This document shows, piece by piece, positions 27,507-34,739 of a stretch of DNA of 64,000 nucleotides. The stretch is from SB11 sp035906255. GTDB lineage: Bacteria; Bacteroidota; Bacteroidia; UBA8524. The notes beneath the pieces were generated by a model. It did not search any database. It was given only the letters and a program-made list of their open reading frames with translations, and was not told the origin of the DNA. Location: contig JAMIFM010000021.1 in assembly GCA_035906255.1 (NCBI GenBank), positions 62,001-126,000 of the forward strand, read 5' to 3'. Every line of letters starts with the position of its first letter. Within the stretch, counting starts at the first letter, position 1. The position numbers were made by a program, and so were the translations under genes.

Positions 27507-28373
27507 TTAATCAACATTATGAAATCTCCTCGTTCTTGGCGGAAAAGCACAATAAATCGGCTCAATACGGTATGTAAGGGTAATCCCTGCAAATACGTAC
27601 CAGTCTTTTAAGTGCGGGTCGCCACGCATATCATTTTTAGCACTACGTATCTCCCCCACCCCTGCGTTAACGCTCGAAGGGTCGGATAAAGCCACCGCTA
27701 CGGGGCCATTTGCCTTATTTAACTCCACTAAATCAGGATAGTTTCGACTCACATCGTCCAAATAATCAGTATATGTTTTACGATACCCTACCTCAAACCC
27801 CAAAATCCACTTGCGTGAGAATTTAAATTTATAACCGGCTCCCATAGGGATTGATATACTAATACGTGAGTATTTCCCCTTCCCTCCTTCAAGATTCTGC
27901 CCTTCAGTAGCAAGCGGCTGCAATTCTACCCAATTACCCTGATACTGTGCTTTGGGGTTGAAGTAAAAAGCGTTTATGCCCGTAAATACGTAAAAAGATG
28001 ATTTTTTATTTTGAGGGTGACTAAGGCCAAACGGGCGAAAATGAAATTCAATAATATTGGTTAGTTCCCAAATGTTTGATTTAAAGCTAAGACCTCTGAG
28101 TTCCGTTGCCGGTTGCAGTGAGTCAGCCCCTGATATTTGCCCGAAACCGGCTCCAAACCTGTACGAAAAGTGGCGTGATATGTTATAACGTCCCCAAAGG
28201 TTAACTCCTATATGGGTTTTGCTTAAAGTAGGTTCTTTTGAAATATCGCCCAAATAATTAGTGCCGCCTAAAAGACCGCCTATTTCCCACCGCTGCGCAG
28301 TGGCATTGTTGCTGCTTGTTATGTATATAGTTACTATTAGTAGCCGGGCGACGTTTTTTAAAACTGATAACAC
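27507..28373 (-). CDS. DUF6089 outer-membrane beta-barrel protein (third of the array)
   Basis: This 288-residue protein has a signal peptide (ending NATAQ), WEIGGLLGGTNYLGDI, the barrel blocks YVFTGINAFYFNPKAQY and PMGAGYKFKF, and the family hallmark TYTDYLDDVSRNYPDL. Function is unknown; outer-membrane location is inferred. Its start overlaps the stop of the upstream paralogue by sixteen bases, and uppS begins 34 bases after its end. It is one of three consecutive paralogues, so the array arose by tandem duplication. Confidence 0.85.
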   Translation of the reverse strand: MLSVLKNVARLLIVTIYITSSNNATAQRWEIGGLLGGTNYLGDISKEPTLSKTHIGVNLWGRYNISRHFSYRFGAGFGQISGADSLQPATELRGLSFKSNIWELTNIIEFHFRPFGLSHPQNKKSSFYVFTGINAFYFNPKAQYQGNWVELQPLATEGQNLEGGKGKYSRISISIPMGAGYKFKFSRKWILGFEVGYRKTYTDYLDDVSRNYPDLVELNKANGPVAVALSDPSSVNAGVGEIRSAKNDMRGDPHLKDWYVFAGITLTYRIEPIYCAFPPRTRRFHNVD

Positions 28374-29200
28374 TTTACTTTATGCAGATTAATTGTATAT
28401 GAAAGCGATATTCCCAAAAAGTTATACCAATCCCTGTCTTTGTTATCGCCACGTTGTTGTCCTCTTTGGTTAATTATATCGTATGGGCCTTTATCTTCTC
28501 CGCTACGGTTAGCTAATGCTGCCGATTGAGATCCGTATTGAGCCGAAAGGATTGCAGGGTTTACATAAGTTAGGCTCACATCGTCAAGGTAATCTGTAAA
28601 AGTAAAGCGAGTACCATACTCTATACCCATTACAAAACGGGGTGCTAATCTTATTTTAAATCCAAATCCAAATGGTATTGCTACCTGTGTAAGGGCGTAT
28701 TTTTTACGGCTTTGCAAGGGGGTAGTGCCTTGTCCTTCGGTTCCTTTGGGCTGCAACTCATACACAGTATCATTAAGCACTGTTTTAGGGTTAAACTTAA
28801 ATATCCCTACGCCTGCGTATATGTATGGACTAAAGCCTTTTCCGCCTTTTGTACCCATTGCATCAAAACCGGTGATATTCCATTCAAACTGTCCTGAAAA
28901 CTCAAACAGGGGCGAATAAAAATCAAGGTTACGCCTGCGCTTGTCTTCGCTTGAGAAGTTTGCATCATCCCCGTTTATTTTTCCGTAAAACACATTTCCC
29001 CTCAGTGATATGTTGTGGTTGGGGTTATACCTAAGCATTAGCCCGCCTGCAAAATTCATCTCCTGAAAACGGCTCTCAGTCATATCGCCTATGTAGTTAG
29101 TCTGACCTAACAAAATACCAACCTCTACATTGTCTTTCTGAGCTGCTGAATTAATGGCAATAGCTAAGCCCACCAATAGCAAAAACCGTTTTAATATCAT
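28358..29200 (-). CDS. DUF6089 outer-membrane beta-barrel protein (second of the array)
   Basis: A 280-residue protein with signal peptide (ending SAAQK), VGILLGQTNYIGDM, blocks YIYAGVGIFKFNPK and PFGFGFKIRL, and FTFTDYLDDVSLTYVNP. The order of blocks matches its two neighbours and the truncated gene at the left edge. Predicted eight- to ten-stranded outer-membrane barrel of unknown role. Overlaps the next gene by sixteen bases, showing tight coupling. Confidence 0.85.
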   Translation of the reverse strand: MILKRFLLLVGLAIAINSAAQKDNVEVGILLGQTNYIGDMTESRFQEMNFAGGLMLRYNPNHNISLRGNVFYGKINGDDANFSSEDKRRRNLDFYSPLFEFSGQFEWNITGFDAMGTKGGKGFSPYIYAGVGIFKFNPKTVLNDTVYELQPKGTEGQGTTPLQSRKKYALTQVAIPFGFGFKIRLAPRFVMGIEYGTRFTFTDYLDDVSLTYVNPAILSAQYGSQSAALANRSGEDKGPYDIINQRGQQRGDNKDRDWYNFLGISLSYTINLHKVKCYQF

Positions 29201-29245
29201 CTTACCTTAGTGTTAACGAAAAAAGTTTTGAATTATTATAAAAAA

Positions 29246-29276
29246 AATCGGGTCAAACATAAAGCTTGACCCGATT
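29246..29276 (-). terminator. intrinsic terminator after the first DUF6089 gene
   Basis: An 11-bp stem, AATCGGGTCAA / TTGACCCGATT with a 9-base loop, followed on the minus strand by TTTTTT. It separates the first DUF6089 gene from the two that run into uppS-bamA. Confidence 0.9.
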
Positions 29277-29297
29277 ACAAATATCTTTAATTTTTTG

Positions 29298-30116
29298 TTA
29301 AAACCTACATTCGAATTTACGAATGGTTTTACTAAGTGTTATACCATAAAAGAAGTAGGCATCATTGTTATCAGCGTTACCCCTTGGCCATTTGCTCGGC
29401 CATCCTTTTGAAGGATCGCTTGAAGGAACAAAACCCCTATATGCAAGTGCTTGCTCTTCAGGAGTAAGTGCTGCAAAGTTATCAGGTGCTTTATCGCTTA
29501 CATCATCAAGGTAATCTGTAAATGTTTTACGGTAGCCGAACTCAATACCCAAGTTCCACAATTGTTTGCGACCCAAGCTAAATTTATAACCGATACCGAT
29601 AGGAATTGCAATGCCTAATGGGCTATATGCTCCATCCATTTTGCTTTGTTCGGTTTTCATACTACGCAAAGCGTATTTAGTTCCGTTAAGGTATGTTTGA
29701 GGGTTGTAGTAAAATGCTGCTAAGCCTGCAAACACATAAGGAGTTGATTTGAATTTGCGTGAACCTGCCACGTACTTCATGAAGTTATACTCAGCAACTA
29801 CTGAAAGTTCAGCAAGTGGTGAGTGAAAGCTAAGGTTCCTGCTTTCACGATTGGTACCTTTGCCGTTATACCTGTCGTAGCTGGCAATGTATCCAAAGTT
29901 TAAACCTGTTTTAAGCGCCCAGTGGCTGTTAAAATTATAACGATAAAACCCTCCTATCGCAGGACGGGTACCCCTCAAAGGGATGGGTGACTGGGCCAAA
30001 TCACCGTTGTAGGTTGAAAGGCCTAAAAATCCACCCCATTCTCTGTCTTGCGCAGATACGCTCATTGTTGAGAATGCTAAAATGGCAACCAGTAGCAAAT
30101 TTTTAATCTTCATCAT
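29298..30116 (-). CDS. DUF6089 outer-membrane beta-barrel protein (first of the array)
   Basis: A 272-residue protein with a signal peptide (ending SVSAQ), EWGGFLGLSTYNGDLAQ, YVFAGLAAFYYNPQTY, PIGIGYKFSL and FTDYLDDVSDKAPD. It is the best-isolated member of the array, with a candidate promoter 20-27 bases upstream and a strong terminator just after the stop. Role unknown. The adjacent ATG one codon in (30113) is an equal start candidate. Confidence 0.85.
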   Translation of the reverse strand: MMKIKNLLLVAILAFSTMSVSAQDREWGGFLGLSTYNGDLAQSPIPLRGTRPAIGGFYRYNFNSHWALKTGLNFGYIASYDRYNGKGTNRESRNLSFHSPLAELSVVAEYNFMKYVAGSRKFKSTPYVFAGLAAFYYNPQTYLNGTKYALRSMKTEQSKMDGAYSPLGIAIPIGIGYKFSLGRKQLWNLGIEFGYRKTFTDYLDDVSDKAPDNFAALTPEEQALAYRGFVPSSDPSKGWPSKWPRGNADNNDAYFFYGITLSKTIRKFECRF

Positions 30117-30135
30117 GGCTAAATTTCGATTGGCA

Positions 30136-30143
30136 CAAATATA
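30136..30143 (-). promoter_or_regulatory. -7 promoter element of the first DUF6089 gene
   Basis: Minus-strand TATATTTG matches the Bacteroidota -7 consensus TAnnTTTG exactly, 20 bases upstream of the start codon. No clear -33 TTTG is visible at the expected distance. Confidence 0.55.
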
Positions 30144-30200
30144 GGGCTAGTAAAGTAATTTTCTATTAATTTTTAAAAAACTTTCAATTTTGACCACTGA

Positions 30201-31097
30201 TTATCCTTTATCAAAGTTTCTTTTGTCAACTCCCCACATCAGCTTTCTGCGCAAGGTACGAAGGTAATTGTGGTCTTTTAATTGTACTAATTTAAGTTCA
30301 AAATCGCTTTTACGAATGGCTAATTGTGAGGTAAAAGGCACTGATACTGAGCGTGAATCCATACTAATAAGGAATGAATTACTGCGCCCTTCCACTTCAA
30401 ACGATATTACATTTTTATCGGATACTACAATGGGTCGCACATTAAGGTTGTGGGGTGCTATGGGGGTTATTGCAAAACTTTCGGAGTAGGGAAATAATAT
30501 TGGGCCGCCACAGCTTAATGAGTATCCGGTGGAGCCTGTTGGGGTTGATATTATCAGTCCATCAGCCCAGTATGAGTTTAAAAATTCACCATTAAGATAT
30601 GTGTTTACTACTATCATTGATGATGAATCGTTTTTGTGTATTACAAAATCGTTTAACGCGTAGTGCAGGCCTTCAAAGTATGTTTCGGTACTTTCAAGAT
30701 ACAGCAACGAGCGGGTATCTATGGTATAATTTCCTTTTGCCAAATCGGTAAAGGCTTCATACACTTCGTCTTTTGCTACATTGGCCAAAAAACCGAGCCT
30801 GCCTGAGTTAATGCCCAACACAGGTATGTTTTTTTCTTTTACTAATGATACTGTATCTAATAATGTACCATCACCACCGATAGATATAAGGTATTCAGCA
30901 TCGGTTTTAGAAAAAGTGTTGTCGTTAAAAGGCTCTACTGCTAATGAATAGCCCCGTGTGAGTTCATTAAATTCATTGATGATGTTTTCATGAACATAAG
31001 CAACGGTATGATTTTCTGAAAAAAAAGCGGCAAGGCGGTTAATAAATTCACCCGTTCCGTTGCTTTTTAAATTGCGGCCAAACAGCGCTAATTTCAT
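30201..31097 (-). CDS. nadK: NAD kinase
   Basis: NadK phosphorylates NAD to NADP with ATP or polyphosphate in the cytoplasm. The 298-residue product has the diagnostic YLISIGGDGTLLDTV (residues about 70-84), LGINSGRLGFLA, NDFVIHK and YWADGLIISTPTGSTGYSLS motifs in family order, and a normal length. It follows the POTRA gene by 20 bases. A perfect TAnnTTTG element lies just upstream of its ATG, so it may also be transcribed on its own. Confidence 0.95.
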   Translation of the reverse strand: MKLALFGRNLKSNGTGEFINRLAAFFSENHTVAYVHENIINEFNELTRGYSLAVEPFNDNTFSKTDAEYLISIGGDGTLLDTVSLVKEKNIPVLGINSGRLGFLANVAKDEVYEAFTDLAKGNYTIDTRSLLYLESTETYFEGLHYALNDFVIHKNDSSSMIVVNTYLNGEFLNSYWADGLIISTPTGSTGYSLSCGGPILFPYSESFAITPIAPHNLNVRPIVVSDKNVISFEVEGRSNSFLISMDSRSVSVPFTSQLAIRKSDFELKLVQLKDHNYLRTLRRKLMWGVDKRNFDKG

Positions 31098-31105
31098 CTT
31101 ATATA

Positions 31106-31113
31106 CAAAGGTA
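31106..31113 (-). promoter_or_regulatory. candidate -7 promoter element of nadK
   Basis: Minus-strand TACCTTTG matches TAnnTTTG, only eight bases upstream of the nadK ATG, so a transcript from here would be almost leaderless. No good -33 element; could be chance. Confidence 0.35.
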
Positions 31114-31117
31114 CTTT

Positions 31118-32542
31118 TTAAAAGAGCATATTGTAATGAAAAAATAATCCCTTTTGCCCTTTATTGTTAAATGTGTACTCAATTTTAAAAACCCTGTCGT
31201 AATAAGTTACAATGTCAATACCCGCTCCTACCCCACCCAAATAACTGTTTGCAAAGGTATTTGTGGGCATTGGGTTGTTATCGGCTGCGTAGCCTGCATC
31301 GTAAAAGGCTTTGGCAAAGATGGTAATGGGTATATTTCTGAATTTTTTAATTCCTCCGGTGGGAATATGGATAAATTTAGGCTTAAGCAGGTTATACAGG
31401 TAGTTGATTTTCCCTAATGCAAAGTGTTGTCCGTCTATCACATAATATTCAAACCCGCGAACGTAGTACCCATACCCCAAAGCTTTGTACAGATTATAAG
31501 GTTGGCGGCCGGGACTTGAGTATTTTGCATCTACTGAAAATGAGGCATAGTGCCTGCCGTTTAATCTTTTATGGTATGAGGCGTTGATAAATGCGTTGAA
31601 GATATTATACGGTGCGTTGATAAAAAAGTAGTTCCCTGCTTCGGCCGATAAGTATTTACCATTAAGGGGATAATGTTTGTAATCAAGCATTTCATAAATA
31701 TAGCTGTAGCCTGCATAAAAGGTTTGCTGGCGGGTTCTTCCGTCTAAAAAGTAATCGGGGTTAACGGCTGTTTTGGCAACGGTATCTGCAACTTGCAAGT
31801 GGGTATATTCTAAATCAAGTAATTGCGATGAATATATTTTTTTCCGAAGGCTAAAAGTAACGCCTGTTTTCAGGCGGCGGAAGGATATTTTTCCGGTATC
31901 GTGAAAAAATTGCAACTTATTGTTTTTAGTTGCATACCAAAGCTCTCTATTGTCGGAGTAGGTAAAGTTAAGGGCAGCCCCTATGGTAAGTGCCTTGTTT
32001 ATATACGGGAAATTATAATCAACTGAAAATTTGCGGGTATAACCGCTTTGAATGTTTATCCGGATGGTTTCATTACGCCCCCGCAGGTTTGAACGCCGAA
32101 TGCGTATTCCGTAATTAATGCGTGAGAGTTTGTTATCGGCCAACCACCATTGGTTAAAGTTTCGGTCGGCAATTTCAACAATGGGTAATACAAATAAGTA
32201 CCACCGCTCTTTAAGGTAAATAGTTATGTGCGTTAGCCCCAAACTATCGGGCGGGGCAATTTGCATTTCTACGGTATTAAATAATTCAAGGTCGAAAATC
32301 TGGCGGATGCCTTTTACTTTCATTGCTGCCAATTCGCTTGCCCTAAGCGTATCTCCGCTTTTAAAATCAAGCTCGCGCAATACAATGTAATCTTTGGTTT
32401 TTTCGTGCCCCGATAATTTAACAGCCCCTATTACTACAATACTATCAGCTTCCTGTGCTTTTGCATTGTTACCTATTACCAAAAGAAGTACTGTTGCAAG
32501 TATGCCTACAAAACGGATTAACACAGAAGGTGGTATGGGCAT
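31118..32542 (-). CDS. POTRA-containing Omp85-like outer-membrane protein
   Basis: A 474-residue protein with signal peptide (ending NAKAQE), one POTRA-like domain at about 33-110 (IVVIGAVKLSGHEKTKDYIVLRELDF is the POTRA start and strand pattern) and a barrel with the motif YYVRGFEYYVIDG, comparable to the VRGF lid motif of the Omp85 superfamily, ending KGLFFHYNMLF. It is much shorter than BamA, with a single POTRA where BamA has five, so it is more like a TamA/TpsB-type or patatin-associated barrel. Cargo unknown. Its ATG overlaps the CBS gene stop by one base (TGATG). Confidence 0.82.
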   Translation of the reverse strand: MPIPPSVLIRFVGILATVLLLVIGNNAKAQEADSIVVIGAVKLSGHEKTKDYIVLRELDFKSGDTLRASELAAMKVKGIRQIFDLELFNTVEMQIAPPDSLGLTHITIYLKERWYLFVLPIVEIADRNFNQWWLADNKLSRINYGIRIRRSNLRGRNETIRINIQSGYTRKFSVDYNFPYINKALTIGAALNFTYSDNRELWYATKNNKLQFFHDTGKISFRRLKTGVTFSLRKKIYSSQLLDLEYTHLQVADTVAKTAVNPDYFLDGRTRQQTFYAGYSYIYEMLDYKHYPLNGKYLSAEAGNYFFINAPYNIFNAFINASYHKRLNGRHYASFSVDAKYSSPGRQPYNLYKALGYGYYVRGFEYYVIDGQHFALGKINYLYNLLKPKFIHIPTGGIKKFRNIPITIFAKAFYDAGYAADNNPMPTNTFANSYLGGVGAGIDIVTYYDRVFKIEYTFNNKGQKGLFFHYNMLF

Positions 32543-33204
32543 CAAATATCGAGGTATTTCATCAGGGAGTCGAAACGGCTTTTCATATCTTCCGTATCGT
32601 ACTCACGGTAATACGAGGCTACAATGGTGTATCCGTACCGTTCAAAGGTGGCCACTACTGATTTTATATCAGTAGTATTAAGTTTTATATGAACTTGTAG
32701 TTGTGCCGGAGCTTCATCAACTGTGTTCACATACAGGCTTAAAATTTTTGTGTTATTGTATTCTACGATGCGTGAAATTTCGCTCATAGAATAGCTGATG
32801 GCGGGTAACTCTAATGTGATGATGCTACCCGGCTGGCTAAAGGCATTGAGTGATGCCATTTTGTTTATCAGCTCTTTGGCAGATAATATGCCAATAAACC
32901 TGTCGTTAACATCTACAACGGATACTACTGATGAGCTTATTTCGCTAAAAATGGTAATAATATCAAACAGATGCTGGTTTTCGTACACTTTTGATACTAC
33001 GGCACTGTTTGTTTTGGACAGGATATTATCATCGGGGTCGGCATCTAATAAATCTGATGCCGCTACATAGCCTAAATGTTTATCACCATCAACAACGGGC
33101 AAAAAGGCAATGTCAAACTCGTTCATCAAATCGAGGGCTTTGCCGCACGAATCGGAAATTTTTAACGGGAATAACCTGCCGGAAAGTAATTGCCCTGCAA
33201 GCAT
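32542..33204 (-). CDS. CBS-domain protein
   Basis: The 220-residue product has a pair of CBS motifs in residues about 1-125 (FLPVVDGDKHLGYVAASDLL and VSVVDVNDRFIGILSAKELI), which as a pair usually bind adenine nucleotides. The C-terminal half (ITLELPAISYSMSEISRIVEY and onward) resembles an ACT-like fold. No enzyme or channel domain is attached, so it is likely a free nucleotide-sensing regulator. It is coupled at both ends: one-base overlap with the upstream hydrolase and with the downstream POTRA gene. Confidence 0.85.
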   Translation of the reverse strand: MLAGQLLSGRLFPLKISDSCGKALDLMNEFDIAFLPVVDGDKHLGYVAASDLLDADPDDNILSKTNSAVVSKVYENQHLFDIITIFSEISSSVVSVVDVNDRFIGILSAKELINKMASLNAFSQPGSIITLELPAISYSMSEISRIVEYNNTKILSLYVNTVDEAPAQLQVHIKLNTTDIKSVVATFERYGYTIVASYYREYDTEDMKSRFDSLMKYLDI

Positions 33205-33992
33205 CAGCCTGAAATTGTTGATTTTTTGTACATACGGGTTAGGAAGTCATCCAGTATGCGGTTAAATTCTTCCGGACGTTCCATCATCGCTGCGTGTCCG
33301 CACTTATCCAGCCAATGCAATTCGGCATTAGGCAGTAGTTGCAAAAATTCTTCGGCTACATCGGGCGGGGTGATGTTATCATTCTTACCCCATATAAGGC
33401 AAACCGGAACTTCTATTTTGTTAACTTCTTTGCGCATATTGTGCCTGATGGCAGATTTTGCCATTGCCAATATTTTAAGGGTTTTCATTCGGTCGTTTGT
33501 TATTTCAAACACCTCATCAACCAACTCTTTAGTAGCTGTAGCGGGGTCGTAAAAAGTATATTCTACTTTTTTCCTGATGTAGTCGTAATCGCCCCTTTTG
33601 GGGTAGCTTCCGCCCATTGCATTTTCATACAAACCGCTGCTGCCTGTTAGCACCAAGCTGTGCATGTTATGCTGGTTTTTTAATGAATATACCAACGATA
33701 CGTGTCCCCCTAATGAGTTGCCCAGCACCGTCATATTAGTATATCCCTTAAACTCTACAAATTCTTCAATAAACTTTGCAAGTCCTTTAACACTGGTAGT
33801 AAGTACAGGCATATCATAAATAGGCATCATGGGTATTACCACTTTGTACGAACCTGAAAAACGGTCGATAACGTCTTTCCAGTTGCTAAGTGCCCCAAAC
33901 AATCCATGCAGCAAAAGCAATACTTCGCCTTCGCCTTCTTCTATAAATGTGTATTTACCTTCCTCTTTTAGACTGTAATCCATTGAACTCAT
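33204..33992 (-). CDS. alpha/beta hydrolase
   Basis: A 262-residue alpha/beta-hydrolase-fold protein with oxyanion segment VLLLLHGLFGALSNW, nucleophile elbow VLGNSLGGHVSL (catalytic serine), and a C-terminal GHAAMMERPEEFN carrying the catalytic histidine; the acid is probably in WGKNDNITPP. Such enzymes cleave esters or related bonds; substrate is not predictable. No signal peptide, so cytoplasmic. Translationally coupled to the CBS gene. A second in-frame ATG three codons in is also possible as start. Confidence 0.88.
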   Translation of the reverse strand: MSSMDYSLKEEGKYTFIEEGEGEVLLLLHGLFGALSNWKDVIDRFSGSYKVVIPMMPIYDMPVLTTSVKGLAKFIEEFVEFKGYTNMTVLGNSLGGHVSLVYSLKNQHNMHSLVLTGSSGLYENAMGGSYPKRGDYDYIRKKVEYTFYDPATATKELVDEVFEITNDRMKTLKILAMAKSAIRHNMRKEVNKIEVPVCLIWGKNDNITPPDVAEEFLQLLPNAELHWLDKCGHAAMMERPEEFNRILDDFLTRMYKKSTISG

Positions 33993-34006
33993 TTTTTAAC
34001 AATCAG

Positions 34007-34014
34007 CAAATATA
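34007..34014 (-). promoter_or_regulatory. candidate -7 promoter element of the hydrolase-CBS-POTRA genes
   Basis: Minus-strand TATATTTG, a full match to TAnnTTTG, lies 14 bases upstream of the hydrolase start and overlaps the spacer after the trpG/pabA stop. A TTTG is found 13 bases further upstream, closer than usual. Confidence 0.4.
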
Positions 34015-34022
34015 ATACTCGA

Positions 34023-34622
34023 TTATACAAATACCATAGGTTTTGACGCAGGCACACAAGTTAACCAGTTTTTCAACAATTCCATTCCGCTTTGTGTCAA
34101 AATTGCTTCGGGATGAAACTGTACCCCGTAAACGGGTAACGTGTTGTGTTTAAGTGCCATTATCTCACCTTGTTGTGTATGGGCAATTGCCGTAATTTCC
34201 GTTTTCCCCTCCCACTCTACTATCAGCGAATGGTATCTGCATACTTGCAGTGGTGATGGTAATCCGGCAAACAAACTGTCGCCTGTGTGTAATACTTGTG
34301 ATACTTTGCCGTGCATTGGGTAGCTTGCTTTTATAAGCCGTGCCCCAAAAAACTCTGCTATGGCTTGGTGGCCTAAGCAAATTCCCAAAACAGGCAGGCG
34401 CGTATGGTATTGTTGTATTACTTCATTTAATATTCCGGCATCGGCAGGGCGACCCGGCCCCGGCGATATTACAATACCATCAAAGTTTATGCCGCTAAGC
34501 CCGTTTATATCGGTTTCATCATTGCGCACCACAATGCACTCGCACCCCAGTTGCTCAAAATAATCTTTGAGGTTGTAGGTAAACGAGTCGTAATTGTCCA
34601 ACAATAGCAGGCGGTATTGCAT
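34023..34622 (-). CDS. glutamine amidotransferase component of anthranilate/aminodeoxychorismate synthase
   Basis: A 199-residue class I glutamine amidotransferase: YDSFTYNLKDYFEQLG at the start, ISPGPGRPADAGI, the nucleophile cysteine in LGICLGHQAIAEFFGA and the His-Glu pair in YGVQFHPEAIL. It supplies ammonia to TrpE or PabB. No trpE, pabB or other trp gene is near, so whether it acts in tryptophan or folate synthesis, or both as PabA/TrpG does in some bacteria, is undecided. Confidence 0.92.
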   Translation of the reverse strand: MQYRLLLLDNYDSFTYNLKDYFEQLGCECIVVRNDETDINGLSGINFDGIVISPGPGRPADAGILNEVIQQYHTRLPVLGICLGHQAIAEFFGARLIKASYPMHGKVSQVLHTGDSLFAGLPSPLQVCRYHSLIVEWEGKTEITAIAHTQQGEIMALKHNTLPVYGVQFHPEAILTQSGMELLKNWLTCVPASKPMVFV

Positions 34623-34739
34623 CTTACTGTAAAATTATAGGCGTTGCAAAGTTTTGTAAAATAAAGCTTTAATACTATAATTACGGGACTTTAATTTTAC
34701 TACGACAAGATATTTTAACCCACTCACAATCAAAACACT

